Below are positions 25,189-34,013 of a DNA stretch of 64,000 nucleotides, in pieces (the first letter of the stretch is position 1; every line of letters begins with the position of its first letter). This DNA comes from Mucilaginibacter robiniae. Its GTDB lineage: Bacteria; Bacteroidota; Bacteroidia; Sphingobacteriales; Sphingobacteriaceae. The stretch covers positions 3,410,001-3,474,000 of the forward strand of contig NZ_CP051682.1 of the NCBI RefSeq assembly GCF_012849215.1. The letters run 5' to 3'. Both the position numbers and the translations under genes were made by a program. The notes beneath the pieces are model-generated. The model ran no database searches. It was not told where the DNA came from and was given only the letters and a program-made list of their open reading frames with translations.

Positions 25189-26781
25189 ATGCCTTCGAAG
25201 AAAATAGCTTCTATAACAACAGTTACATCATTTAAGCTAAACCAACTGGTTCTGCTACTCTTAGCTTTAGTTTTTGGAGCAGCTTCAAGTAGGGCAGAAG
25301 ACTTTAAGTTTAAACTTAAAAATGAATCCAAAAGTAGCTTACTTGTTTTTTATAAAATATCGAAAAAATCGGGCGCTTTCAAGGTGAAATCATTGATGAA
25401 GCTAAAGCCGGATGAAGAGCGTATTAAAGAAGTTGAAGTAAGTAAAGGAGATACCATTTCTTTTTATGGGCAGAACCAGGAAGACGTGACCTCTGCTTTA
25501 ATAAAAAAGGATTACACCTATTTGAATGCCCATAAAAATCAGGTCTTTTACATACCGATTGTTATTCCTGAAAAAGAGAATGCCAGTTTTGAATCGTTGC
25601 AGAACTTAAGCCTGCAACTGGAACACAATAAGGTGCTGAACTTTTTGCTCAAGCTGGATTCCAGTACGGTTAGCAGCTTTTCATTACTGGAAAACAACTT
25701 TCAGAATGTGTACCCATTAGGGACCTTTATTTTTGTAGATACGAAAACCAATCGGTTGTTGTTGCCTCCACTTGAACCTTCGTACTGGAACAATAGCGAG
25801 AATTATTTAACCATTCAGGATAGCTTGTATGCTTTAGTAACTACCCAACACCAGGTACAGGCCGATGCACAGATTGCCTATTTTTTGGGCAGATTAAGCA
25901 ATTCGTTTAATAACAACAACTGTGTAGAACTGGACTTTAAAGGGAAATTATCTCTAATTAGATGGCGGCCTAGTCCTAATGCTAATATTTACCAGATATT
26001 TAATGATAATGCCGTGAAGGCTTTTATTCAAAACTGTTATGCGCAAATTGATAACCCCGATCAGCAATATCAACGCTATCGCTTATATTTCTTGACCTCG
26101 TATGAACGGGTAGATAATCTGGAGGTATATGGTCGCAAGTTTTACAATTTCGGCAATCAGACAGATTTGTCTATAAGCAGCAATCCTGGATTTCAGTTAG
26201 TGAGTTCTAATGTAGGGCTGATGTATGCCAAAAACCGCACACTAAGCAATTATTATTCAGTGCAAAACGCTGTATTGCGTACGAAGGCTTATGATTTTAC
26301 CTCACTGTTGTTTAAGGGCTTTAAAAACGATATAAAAGCCAGAATTGTAACTGATACTTACATGCGCCAGAGGCAGGTACAGTCTGCTATTTTGGGTGAG
26401 TACGAAAACTTGATTAGCTATAATCCTAACTCGCAAGGGTTAAGTTTAGCGAAACTTTCTAAACGCGATTCATCATCATTAATTCCGGTGTTAACTACTG
26501 TAGCTAATTTAACGCCTTATAATTATCAAGCTTTAGATACCGCCAAAGCAGCACCTGCTGGTAAAAACGATCAGGTTGAGGCATATAACAACCGTGCACG
26601 TATGTTTAATGCACATTTATCAGAAATTAACAGCTTGGTTAAACAACTGAACCAGATAGATGCCGACATTACCAAAATTAGTCAAACCAAAACTGATGCC
26701 GGTTATGCAAATACCTCCAAAAGCACACCCGGTTTGCTTAACGAAATTGAGGTGAGTACAACTTTAGTACGGAAAGAATAA
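25189..26781 (+). CDS. Large exported protein, unknown function
   Basis: A 530-residue protein with an N-terminal hydrophobic segment (QLVLLLLALVFGAASSRAED), probably a signal peptide. The mature part begins with a beta-rich region (about 45-130), contains many Tyr/Asn-rich strands in the middle, and has a Thr/Pro/Ala-rich stretch near 440-460 before a coiled coil (about 468-500, LSEINSLVKQLNQIDADITK). I recognise no domain. No lipobox cysteine is present. It stands alone between the CLC-F promoter region and convergent response regulators. A periplasmic or surface structural role is possible. Confidence 0.65.
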   Translation: MPSKKIASITTVTSFKLNQLVLLLLALVFGAASSRAEDFKFKLKNESKSSLLVFYKISKKSGAFKVKSLMKLKPDEERIKEVEVSKGDTISFYGQNQEDVTSALIKKDYTYLNAHKNQVFYIPIVIPEKENASFESLQNLSLQLEHNKVLNFLLKLDSSTVSSFSLLENNFQNVYPLGTFIFVDTKTNRLLLPPLEPSYWNNSENYLTIQDSLYALVTTQHQVQADAQIAYFLGRLSNSFNNNNCVELDFKGKLSLIRWRPSPNANIYQIFNDNAVKAFIQNCYAQIDNPDQQYQRYRLYFLTSYERVDNLEVYGRKFYNFGNQTDLSISSNPGFQLVSSNVGLMYAKNRTLSNYYSVQNAVLRTKAYDFTSLLFKGFKNDIKARIVTDTYMRQRQVQSAILGEYENLISYNPNSQGLSLAKLSKRDSSSLIPVLTTVANLTPYNYQALDTAKAAPAGKNDQVEAYNNRARMFNAHLSEINSLVKQLNQIDADITKISQTKTDAGYANTSKSTPGLLNEIEVSTTLVRKE

Positions 26782-26888
26782 GTAGATTAGTAATCTGTAA
26801 ATGCAGAATCGCCCTTTGTTCGTGCGATATTTAGAAAAGAACTTGGAATAATTAAGAATAAAAGATTATACCTTAATCTTAAGTTATT

Positions 26889-27245
26889 TTAAGCAGGTAA
26901 CAAATCGTGAATTTTTTTAAGCAATTCATTCATACCATATACTTTAGGTAGTGTTGCATCTGGCTTGTATCCGGTCAAGTCTTCATCGGTCATGACCGAG
27001 GCGAAAATTACAGGCAAATCTTTGAATGAACTATGTTGTTTAAGTTGTTGCAGTATTTGCCTGCCATCATAACCATTTAAGTACCCATCCAGAATAACCA
27101 AATCAACATTATTTCTGAATAGGCAAGAAAAAATATTATTGTAAGTTCTGCATATTAATGGTTCATAGCCAGCTTTATGCAAAACCATTTCAATAGCCTC
27201 TGTTAAATCCTCGTTATCTTCAACAATCAAAATGCGCTTACTCAT
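26889..27245 (-). CDS. Receiver-only response regulator
   Basis: A 118-residue single receiver domain. ILIVEDNEDL holds the acidic pair, LVILDGYLNGYDG carries the phosphoacceptor Asp, and PVIFASVMTDED is the conserved Ser/Thr strand. The expected Lys near the C-terminus reads LPKVYGMNELL. No output domain is present. It lies 40 bases downstream of another receiver-only gene on the same strand, and no histidine kinase is nearby, so both probably serve a kinase or phosphorelay encoded elsewhere. Confidence 0.9.
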   Translation of the reverse strand: MSKRILIVEDNEDLTEAIEMVLHKAGYEPLICRTYNNIFSCLFRNNVDLVILDGYLNGYDGRQILQQLKQHSSFKDLPVIFASVMTDEDLTGYKPDATLPKVYGMNELLKKIHDLLPA

Positions 27246-27285
27246 GATATTTTGAAGGATTTAACAGGAATACCAAGCTTTAGTT

Positions 27286-27678
27286 TTAGTGTACAGGTGA
27301 ATATGACACTGATTTATTTTGGTTCAAAGTAAATTGAATAGCAGGGCTCAATTCATGAATATCAAAGGGCTTTTTAATATAACCGTCGGCTTTGGCAGTA
27401 ACTGCCAATTCTTCTATATGCGGGTAGGCTGATAACAACATTACCGGAATGTTTTCAGTAGCCTTTTGGCTTTTAAGTCTTTGGCAGTGGATACTACCTG
27501 TATCTACATCACAAAGACATTCATCTATTAAGATAATATCGGGTTTAATCAGGTTTAATCGGGTTAGGATATCAGCATTAGTTGAGGAAACTACCTCATA
27601 GCCGTTATCCGTTAAAGCATACTCCAGAATATCCAAGATATCCTGATTGTCTTCAATCAACATCACTTTCATTGCCAT
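27286..27678 (-). CDS. Receiver-only response regulator
   Basis: A 130-residue single receiver domain: VMLIEDNQDI (acidic pocket), IILIDECLCD (phosphoacceptor Asp), PVMLLSAYPH (Ser/Ala switch position) and DGYIKKPFD (conserved Lys). The middle holds an unusual insert with Cys residues (CLCDVDTGSIHCQR). It is the first gene of a two-gene receiver pair. A TACCTTTG -7 box lies just upstream, giving a leader of about ten bases. Confidence 0.9.
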   Translation of the reverse strand: MAMKVMLIEDNQDILDILEYALTDNGYEVVSSTNADILTRLNLIKPDIILIDECLCDVDTGSIHCQRLKSQKATENIPVMLLSAYPHIEELAVTAKADGYIKKPFDIHELSPAIQFTLNQNKSVSYSPVH

Positions 27679-27694
27679 TAAATTAGGGGTGGCA

Positions 27695-27702
27695 CAAAGG
27701 TA
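27695..27702 (-). promoter_or_regulatory. -7 promoter box (TACCTTTG) for the response-regulator pair
   Basis: The minus strand carries TACCTTTG, matching TAnnTTTG, 17 bases before the ATG at 27678. No convincing TTG -33 element was found, so strength is uncertain. Confidence 0.5.
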
Positions 27703-27770
27703 TGCTTATTATTATCTTAGTAAGAAATTAAGTATCTTTTTATCTTAGATATTTACAGTATTTAGATAAA

Positions 27771-28415
27771 TCATCCTTCCAACAAGAACACGAAAACTTC
27801 TTTAGGGCCATGTGCACCAGAAACAGGGTGATGATTAATATCTGCGGTATGGCTAGGGCCTGTTACGGTGGTGATCATGCTGGGCAAACGGGCGTTATAC
27901 TTATCTTTCAATAAAGCAAAACCATCTTTTAAATCCATCACAATTTGCGAGCTGAAAGCTAGTACAATATGTACTGGCGGATAAATGGTAAGCCTACGCC
28001 CAGCCATACCCGCATTTGATAACAGAATGCTGCCATTACGGGCAATCAGGGCTTCACACAAGGTGAAACCAACCTCAGCTTTATCAAAATCTTTATCGCT
28101 AGTGTAATAAGGGTAGCCAAACTCATCCAATAATTGCTGCAACAAGGGTTCCCAGCAATATATTTTATGCCATTTACGTTCTTCGGCCAAATTCAGTAAC
28201 GATTCGATAAACTGAATATCATCCTCACAAAATACAAATTGACCACCAGCCGCCAGTAGTCCTTCTGCAAACATTACTTCCGGTATATCATTAGGCGTAA
28301 GTGCCGCATATAAAGGCATATCTTCTAAGTTGGGGTAGGGGTTATCCCGTCGTTCCAGCAAAGCCTTGCGTACCTTCTTCAGCAATCGTTCTTTAGGCGT
28401 AGTATTGTCTTTCAT
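27771..28415 (-). CDS. LUD-domain protein (LutC/YkgG-like)
   Basis: A 214-residue LUD-domain protein of the LutC/YkgG type, a family linked to lactate utilisation with LutA and LutB. Family features are the acidic FCEDDIQF region, GFTLCEALIARNGSILLSN, PVHIVLAFSSQIV and the C-terminal TTVTGPSHTADINHH, with HGPKEVFVFLLEG at the end. No lutA or lutB gene is adjacent. ATG at 28415 is preferred over an in-frame TTG at 28421 that would lie in the terminator T-run. The upstream ftsH terminator ends six bases before the start codon. Confidence 0.85.
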   Translation of the reverse strand: MKDNTTPKERLLKKVRKALLERRDNPYPNLEDMPLYAALTPNDIPEVMFAEGLLAAGGQFVFCEDDIQFIESLLNLAEERKWHKIYCWEPLLQQLLDEFGYPYYTSDKDFDKAEVGFTLCEALIARNGSILLSNAGMAGRRLTIYPPVHIVLAFSSQIVMDLKDGFALLKDKYNARLPSMITTVTGPSHTADINHHPVSGAHGPKEVFVFLLEG

Positions 28416-28420
28416 AAACA

Positions 28421-28446
28421 AAAAAAGCCACTGCGCGGGCAGTGGC
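28421..28446 (-). terminator. Terminator after ftsH, abutting the LUD gene start
   Basis: The 8-bp stem GCCACTGC (28427-28434) with GCAGTGGC (28439-28446) is followed on the minus strand by six T residues (28426-28421). It is about 24 bases after the ftsH stop and six bases before the next start codon. Confidence 0.8.
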
Positions 28447-28469
28447 TTTAAAGGTAAATAAATTTTATA

Positions 28470-30563
28470 TTATCCTTGTGGTTGCTGTCCTTCAATGCGG
28501 GCAGTTTCAGGATTGGTTACGCTTTCAGGTATAGCGTTGTTATCTACATCCGGGTTCAAAGCGGCTTCACCGTTCACAAATTTATCATAAGCGGTACGAT
28601 TATCGAACGGGCGTTTTCCCAACAGCTCTTCCAAATCAGACTGGAACAATACTTCTTTTTCCAGCAGTTTGGCAGCCAGTTTTTCTAGACCTTCACGTTT
28701 TTCGTTTAACAGGTCTTTGGTGCGTTGGTAAACGTTATCAATTAGGGTACGTACTTCCTCGTCAATCAGTTCGGCTGTAGTGTCAGAATAAGGTTTGTTA
28801 AACTGATACTCGCCTTGCGGATCGTAGAAAGAAACATTACCTACTCTGCTGTTCATACCATAAATTTTTACCATGGCATAAGCTAGCTTGGTAATACGCT
28901 CCAAATCGCTCAATGCACCGGTTGATATTTTACCGAAAACAATATCTTCAGCCACACGGCCACCCATAGATACTACCATTTCATCTTTCAACTGCTCGGT
29001 AGTATGTAAGAACTGCTCACGAGGAAGATACTGTGCGTAACCTAAAGCGGCAACGCCACGTGGCACAATAGATACCTTAACCAGTGGATCAGCATGTTCC
29101 AGGAACCAGCCTGCAATAGCATGACCAGCTTCGTGGTAAGCCACAATGCGTTTTTCTTCTGGTGATATAATTTTGTTTTTCTTTTCTAAACCACCAATCA
29201 CACGGTCAATAGCATCCTGGAAGTCTTGCATATCTACCGCTTGTTTATCACGGCGGGCAGCAATCAGGGCAGCCTCATTACATACGTTAGCAATTTCGGC
29301 ACCGGCAAAGCCTGGAGTTTGTGCTGACAGTTTTTTCGCATCTACACCTTCAGCCAGTTTTAATGGGCCTAAGTGCACTTTGAAAATTTGCTCACGACCC
29401 ACCAAGTCGGGTTTGTCAATAGAAATTTGCCGGTCAAAACGGCCTGGACGTAACAAAGCAGAGTCTAATACATCCGGACGGTTGGTAGCAGCCATGATGA
29501 TGATACCAGAATCAGTACCGAAACCATCCATTTCTACCAGCAACTGGTTCAAGGTATTTTCACGCTCATCGTTACCACCTACAATATTATTTTTACCACG
29601 GGCACGACCAATAGCGTCAATCTCGTCAATAAAAATAATACAAGGAGCTTTATCTTTAGCCTGACGGAACAAATCACGTACACGTGATGCACCTACACCC
29701 ACAAACATTTCTACGAAGTCAGAACCTGACAAGGAGAAGAAAGGAACTTGGGCTTCACCAGCTACTGCTTTTGCCATCAGGGTTTTACCTGTACCTGGCG
29801 AACCTACCAGCAAAGCACCTTTAGGTATTTTACCACCCAGGTTGGTGTATTTTTTAGGGTTTTTCAGGAAATCAACAATTTCCATTACTTCCTCTTTCGC
29901 TTCCTGCAAACCGGCTACATCGTTAAAGGTCACATTAATTTGTGCTTCTTTATCAAACAGGGTAGCTTTTGATTTACCGATGTTAAAGATTTGGCCACCA
30001 GGACCGCCACCAGCACCGCCAGACATGCGGCGCATAATGAATAACCAGAAACCAGCTACCAGCACAACCATGATAATGCATTGTACCAGCCAGTTTGACA
30101 TCCAGCTTTCATGCTGTTGTGCAAATTCAAGTGGTGTTTTGGCAGCCTCAGGCAAATCTTTCATTGCATTGTTAACAGTTTGCTTCAGGCTTTCAGGCGA
30201 AGCATCAGTAAACGAGTATTGAGGATTGGCTGTAGAAATGCCGAACGAACGGTTGTCACGTACATCAGCATACGCAGATTTACGCAAACTATCTTTCTTG
30301 ATATATACATCAGCTACTTCACGGTCGCCATCTTTGTAAGCTACAATGCGTTCTACATCACCCGCGCGCAGCATGTTGGCAATACGCGGATTGAAATCAA
30401 TGGCTTTGCCGCCACTGCTGCTCAATAACTGAGGCACCACCAGCAACGCTAAAATTATAATGGCATACAACCACATAAAATTAAAGCGGGGAGGCCGGGG
30501 TGTTATCCTTCTATTCGGAATTCTTCGAAAGGATTTGGGTTTATCAGCTTTATTATCTTTCAT
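28470..30563 (-). CDS. ftsH: ATP-dependent zinc metalloprotease FtsH
   Basis: A membrane-anchored AAA+ protease of 697 residues that degrades misfolded membrane proteins. It has an N-terminal helix (about 29-47), a periplasmic domain, a second helix (about 159-177) and a Gly-rich linker. The AAA+ module has Walker A GSPGTGKT (254-261), Walker [13 protein letters not shown] (308-319) and the arginine-finger region [11 protein letters not shown]. The zinc protease motif HEAGH is at 477-481. A C-terminal extension is Asn/Pro-rich. A terminator follows the stop, and rsfS lies upstream on the same strand, 78 bases away, so the two may be co-transcribed. Confidence 0.97.
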   Translation of the reverse strand: MKDNKADKPKSFRRIPNRRITPRPPRFNFMWLYAIIILALLVVPQLLSSSGGKAIDFNPRIANMLRAGDVERIVAYKDGDREVADVYIKKDSLRKSAYADVRDNRSFGISTANPQYSFTDASPESLKQTVNNAMKDLPEAAKTPLEFAQQHESWMSNWLVQCIIMVVLVAGFWLFIMRRMSGGAGGGPGGQIFNIGKSKATLFDKEAQINVTFNDVAGLQEAKEEVMEIVDFLKNPKKYTNLGGKIPKGALLVGSPGTGKTLMAKAVAGEAQVPFFSLSGSDFVEMFVGVGASRVRDLFRQAKDKAPCIIFIDEIDAIGRARGKNNIVGGNDERENTLNQLLVEMDGFGTDSGIIIMAATNRPDVLDSALLRPGRFDRQISIDKPDLVGREQIFKVHLGPLKLAEGVDAKKLSAQTPGFAGAEIANVCNEAALIAARRDKQAVDMQDFQDAIDRVIGGLEKKNKIISPEEKRIVAYHEAGHAIAGWFLEHADPLVKVSIVPRGVAALGYAQYLPREQFLHTTEQLKDEMVVSMGGRVAEDIVFGKISTGALSDLERITKLAYAMVKIYGMNSRVGNVSFYDPQGEYQFNKPYSDTTAELIDEEVRTLIDNVYQRTKDLLNEKREGLEKLAAKLLEKEVLFQSDLEELLGKRPFDNRTAYDKFVNGEAALNPDVDNNAIPESVTNPETARIEGQQPQG

Positions 30564-30641
30564 TTCTTTTTTACAAGCTCAAACATACAATCTTTAATTT
30601 AACATTCAACAACCGGCCTATCGTATTCGGATGTTGAGGTG

Positions 30642-31016
30642 TTAGGCACTTTGGTAATGCTGAAGTTCAGCATCTCCCCATAATTCTTCAACCCCGTAAA
30701 ACTCTCGTTTGTCGGTTCTGAAAATATGAACTATTACATCTACATAATCCAGCAATATCCACTCAGCATTCTGTAACCCTTCTTTACGCCAGGGTTCCAT
30801 TTGAGTGGCTTTGAAAATTTCTTCTTCAACACTGTTGGCTATAGCTCTTACCTGGGTGCTCGAATCAGCATGACAGATCACAAAGTAGTCGGATACAGAG
30901 CTTAGAATGTTACGGAGGTCTAACCGAATAATATCATTTCCTTTTTTTTCCTGAATGCCATGTATAGCACGTTCAGAAATAAAGGCAGATTCACTTAACG
31001 CTTTGTTTTTTACCAT
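30642..31016 (-). CDS. rsfS: Ribosome silencing factor RsfS
   Basis: A 124-residue RsfS/DUF143 protein that binds ribosomal protein L14 and blocks subunit joining in poor nutrient conditions. Signature segments are SVSDYFVICHADSSTQVRAI, the EPWRKEGLQNAEWILLDYVD block and IVHIFRTDKREFYGVEELWG. Full length for the family. It is divergent from birA with 47 bases between the start codons, and upstream of ftsH, an order I recall from other Bacteroidota. Confidence 0.95.
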   Translation of the reverse strand: MVKNKALSESAFISERAIHGIQEKKGNDIIRLDLRNILSSVSDYFVICHADSSTQVRAIANSVEEEIFKATQMEPWRKEGLQNAEWILLDYVDVIVHIFRTDKREFYGVEELWGDAELQHYQSA

Positions 31017-31034
31017 TAAAAACTTTTAATTTTG
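31003..31034 (+). promoter_or_regulatory. Promoter of the birA-dsbD-pfkA operon
   Basis: TTG at 31003-31005 and TAATTTTG at 31027-31034 are 21 bases apart. The -33 element lies inside the first codons of the divergent rsfS gene. The predicted leader is about 25 bases. Confidence 0.6.
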
Positions 31035-31063
31035 AACGATTTTAATCTAATCTTTAGTACACT

Positions 31064-31837
31064 TTGCAAAATAACATTTTTTCGGGAGCATTTGTTGCAC
31101 AAAATTTAGTTACGCTAAAAGAAGTTGACTCTACAAATACATACCTAAAAAATATATTGGCAAATTCTGAGCCAGTACCCGAAGGAACGGTCATAATGGC
31201 AGAAAGCCAGTATGCAGGCCGCGGTCAGCAGCAAAATAAATGGTTTGCTGAACCGGGAAAAAGCTTAGCTTTTAGCCTGCTGCTTAAACCTGCCTTTTTA
31301 CCCATAAATCAGCAATTTGATTTAACACGCATTGTGAGCCTGGGTGTGCATGATGCCTTGCAGCCATTAACAGGCAATCAGCTAAAAGTTAAATGGCCCA
31401 ATGATGTTTATGTAAACCAGCGTAAGCTAGGGGGCATACTGATCGAAAACCAGGTGCAGGGCAGCACCCTCAAGAGTGCTATTGTAGGTGTTGGGTTGAA
31501 TATAAATACCAGTCAGTTTCCGGATTGGGTGCCCAATGCCATATCGCTAAAGCAAATCTTACATACAGATTATGATTTAAAAGCTTTATTATTGGAGATT
31601 TGTGAGGCTATCGGGAAATGGTACATTAAACTTCAGGCAGGTGAAACGAGTCTGATCAGACAACAGTATCTGCAGGCGTTGTACCGGTTTAATGAGGAAC
31701 ACTTCTACAAACGGAACCATGAGGTGATTGAAGGCCGTATTGTTGGTGTAACCGATAGCGGATTGTTGGAAGTGCAGCAACCAGATGGGGTGCAGCGCTA
31801 CAATTTAAAAGAAATAGAATTTTTGAACAACCCATAA
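31064..31837 (+). CDS. birA: Biotin--[acetyl-CoA-carboxylase] ligase
   Basis: A 257-residue biotin protein ligase of the non-repressor class; it lacks the N-terminal helix-turn-helix of E. coli BirA. It activates biotin as biotinyl-AMP and attaches it to biotin carboxyl carrier protein. Motifs are VDSTNTYLK, the biotin/AMP loop GRGQQQNKWF, LKVKWPNDVYV, KLGGILIENQ and VGVGLNIN. The start is a TTG; homologues begin with the same MQNN-like start, and no ATG is in range. It heads a tight operon, five bases before the next gene. Confidence 0.92.
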   Translation: MQNNIFSGAFVAQNLVTLKEVDSTNTYLKNILANSEPVPEGTVIMAESQYAGRGQQQNKWFAEPGKSLAFSLLLKPAFLPINQQFDLTRIVSLGVHDALQPLTGNQLKVKWPNDVYVNQRKLGGILIENQVQGSTLKSAIVGVGLNINTSQFPDWVPNAISLKQILHTDYDLKALLLEICEAIGKWYIKLQAGETSLIRQQYLQALYRFNEEHFYKRNHEVIEGRIVGVTDSGLLEVQQPDGVQRYNLKEIEFLNNP

Positions 31838-31842
31838 AACTT

Positions 31843-32295
31843 ATGAAAAAGTTAATCCTGATAGCCGTAGGGCTGTTTTTTACATTGTCGGTTTCGGCAC
31901 AGATTGAAACTCCGGTTAAATGGTCATACGCTGCAAAGCGTATCAGCGCAACTGAAGCTGTGGTAGCCATCAGAGCTAATATTGATGCAGGCTGGCATAT
32001 TTATTCACAGCATGTTAAAGATGGCGGCCCAGTAGCTACCGAGTTTACTTTTCCGGCTTCTAAAAGCTATACATTGGTAGGAACTACCAATGAGCCTAAG
32101 CCTGTTACCAAGTTCGAGCCGACTTTTAAAATGGATGTGAGTTATTTTGAAAATTCAGTGGTGTTCCAACAACGTATCAAGTTGAAAACTGCCGGTGCTA
32201 CTGTGGTAAAAGGTAAAGTAGAGTACATGACCTGCAACGATCATAAATGTTTGCCACCAGATGATGTAGAATTTAGTATCCCGGTAGGTAAATAA
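31843..32295 (+). CDS. Separate DsbD N-terminal (alpha) domain protein
   Basis: A 150-residue periplasmic protein. It has a signal peptide (MKKLILIAVGLFFTLSVSAQ) and then the DsbD alpha domain, a beta sandwich ending with the redox cysteine pair in MTCNDHKCLPPDD. In E. coli this domain is fused to the N-terminus of DsbD and passes electrons to periplasmic thiol proteins. Here it is a separate gene directly before the membrane-plus-thioredoxin part, with an 11-base gap, so the two products are expected to work together. Confidence 0.85.
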   Translation: MKKLILIAVGLFFTLSVSAQIETPVKWSYAAKRISATEAVVAIRANIDAGWHIYSQHVKDGGPVATEFTFPASKSYTLVGTTNEPKPVTKFEPTFKMDVSYFENSVVFQQRIKLKTAGATVVKGKVEYMTCNDHKCLPPDDVEFSIPVGK

Positions 32296-32306
32296 GCTCA
32301 ATCCCA

Positions 32307-34013
32307 ATGAACGTACGACATAAACGCTCCTTTTTATTCTATTTTGGGATTGCTTTTTTTAGTTTAATAGTGTTTGGTTTTGTTCAGCCTGTTTTTGCAG
32401 TGCAGCAAACCAAAGCTGATACTATTTCTACAACCGATTTGCAATTTACTGACGTGCAAGCGGCCAAGCCTGATACCACTGTTAATCAGAAAAGCCAACT
32501 TACTGAAATTAAAGCGGCTGGCGCTACAGCTACCAAAAGCACCGAAAAACCTAAAACATTGTGGCAAATATTTATTGCTGGTTTGCTGGGTGGTTTTGCA
32601 GCATTGGTAATGCCCTGCATTTACCCGCTACTACCTTTAACAGTAAGCTTTTTTACCAAAAGGGCTGGTACTCGTAGCAAAGGTATTTTCCACTCCATTA
32701 TTTACGGTGTATCTATTATTATAATTTATGTATCGCTGGGATTGATTATTACCTTATTGTTTGGGTCTGATGCATTAAATGCTTTAGCTACCAATGGTAT
32801 ATTCAACATCTTTTTCTTTTTACTGCTGGTTGTATTTGGTATATCGTTTTTGGGCGCCTTTGAACTTACCTTGCCCAGCTCGTTGGCCAACAAGCTAGAT
32901 GAGAATTCAGATAAAGGTGGTTTAACCGGTATTTTCTTTATGGCGGCTACGCTGGTAGTTGTTTCGTTTTCTTGTACAGGGCCTATCATTGGTACCTTGC
33001 TGGTAGAGGCAGCTGCCAAAGGTGAACGTTTAGCACCAGCTATTGGTATGTTCGGCTTCTCATTAGCATTGGCTGTTCCGTTTACCTTATTTGCTTTGTT
33101 CCCATCGGCACTGAAAAGCTTGCCAAAATCAGGCGGTTGGCTGAACAGCGTGAAAGTAGTGCTAGGATTTCTGGAATTGGCTTTCTCGCTTAAGTTTCTT
33201 TCTAACGTTGATTTGGCTTACCATTGGAACTGGCTGGATCGGGAAGTGTTCCTGTCTTTATGGATAGCTATAGGTTTGCTGGCTGTATTATACCTGTTAG
33301 GTAAAATCAAGTTTTCGCATGATAGTGATTTGCCATATTTGTCAGTACTGCGCACGTTTGTAGCCTTGGTGGTGCTGTCTTTTGTGGTTTACATGATTCC
33401 TGGTTTATGGGGTGCACCGTTGAAAGTAATCAGTGGCTTTTTGCCACCACCAGCTACTCAGGATTTTAACTTGAATAACCTAACCAGCGGTATTGCAGCT
33501 GCGCCACAGCAAAATGTATCTATCACCAATAAAAAGTATGAAGATATTTTTGTTCGCGGTAAGCACGAAGGCTTAAATGAGTGGTATGATTACGAACAAG
33601 CTTTGCAAGTATCAAAAGAACTCAAGAAACCTATATTGATTGACTTTACCGGCTGGAATTGCGCTAACTGCCGCAAAATGGAGCAGGAGGTATGGTCGGA
33701 TGCGGGGGTACGCCAACGTATGCAGAATGATTTTGTATTACTGGAATTGTACGTGGATGAAAAAACAGAATTGCCGACTAATGAGCAATACACCTCTAAG
33801 TTTAGCGGAAAACAGATTACATCTATCGGTAAAAAAAACAGCGATTACGAAGCTTCGAAATTTAATGTAAATTCGCAGCCGTATTACGTAATCGTAAATA
33901 CCAAAGGGGATGTGCTGGTGCCGCCTCAGGGTGCTAATTACAGTGTAGAAAATTATATTAAATATTTAGACAGCGGAAAAGCCGCTTACGAACAAAATAA
34001 TGGCCGAGATTAA
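32307..34013 (+). CDS. dsbD: Thiol:disulfide interchange protein DsbD (beta and gamma domains)
   Basis: A 568-residue protein that moves reducing power from cytoplasmic thioredoxin across the membrane. A signal or anchor helix and a Thr/Lys-rich linker lead into a DsbD/CcdA-type eight-helix membrane domain (about 90-390), with the paired cysteines in MPCIYPLLPLTVSF and SFSCTGPIIG. A periplasmic thioredoxin domain at the C-terminus (about 440-560) has TGWNCANCRKMEQ. The alpha domain is the separate upstream gene. The last 14 bases overlap pfkA, implying translational coupling. Confidence 0.92.
   Translation: MNVRHKRSFLFYFGIAFFSLIVFGFVQPVFAVQQTKADTISTTDLQFTDVQAAKPDTTVNQKSQLTEIKAAGATATKSTEKPKTLWQIFIAGLLGGFAALVMPCIYPLLPLTVSFFTKRAGTRSKGIFHSIIYGVSIIIIYVSLGLIITLLFGSDALNALATNGIFNIFFFLLLVVFGISFLGAFELTLPSSLANKLDENSDKGGLTGIFFMAATLVVVSFSCTGPIIGTLLVEAAAKGERLAPAIGMFGFSLALAVPFTLFALFPSALKSLPKSGGWLNSVKVVLGFLELAFSLKFLSNVDLAYHWNWLDREVFLSLWIAIGLLAVLYLLGKIKFSHDSDLPYLSVLRTFVALVVLSFVVYMIPGLWGAPLKVISGFLPPPATQDFNLNNLTSGIAAAPQQNVSITNKKYEDIFVRGKHEGLNEWYDYEQALQVSKELKKPILIDFTGWNCANCRKMEQEVWSDAGVRQRMQNDFVLLELYVDEKTELPTNEQYTSKFSGKQITSIGKKNSDYEASKFNVNSQPYYVIVNTKGDVLVPPQGANYSVENYIKYLDSGKAAYEQNNGRD

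Noticed and set aside
26862..26880. AAGATTA/TAATCTT hairpin between the convergent 25189 gene and the response regulator
   Set aside because: Short and AT-only; weak as a terminator.
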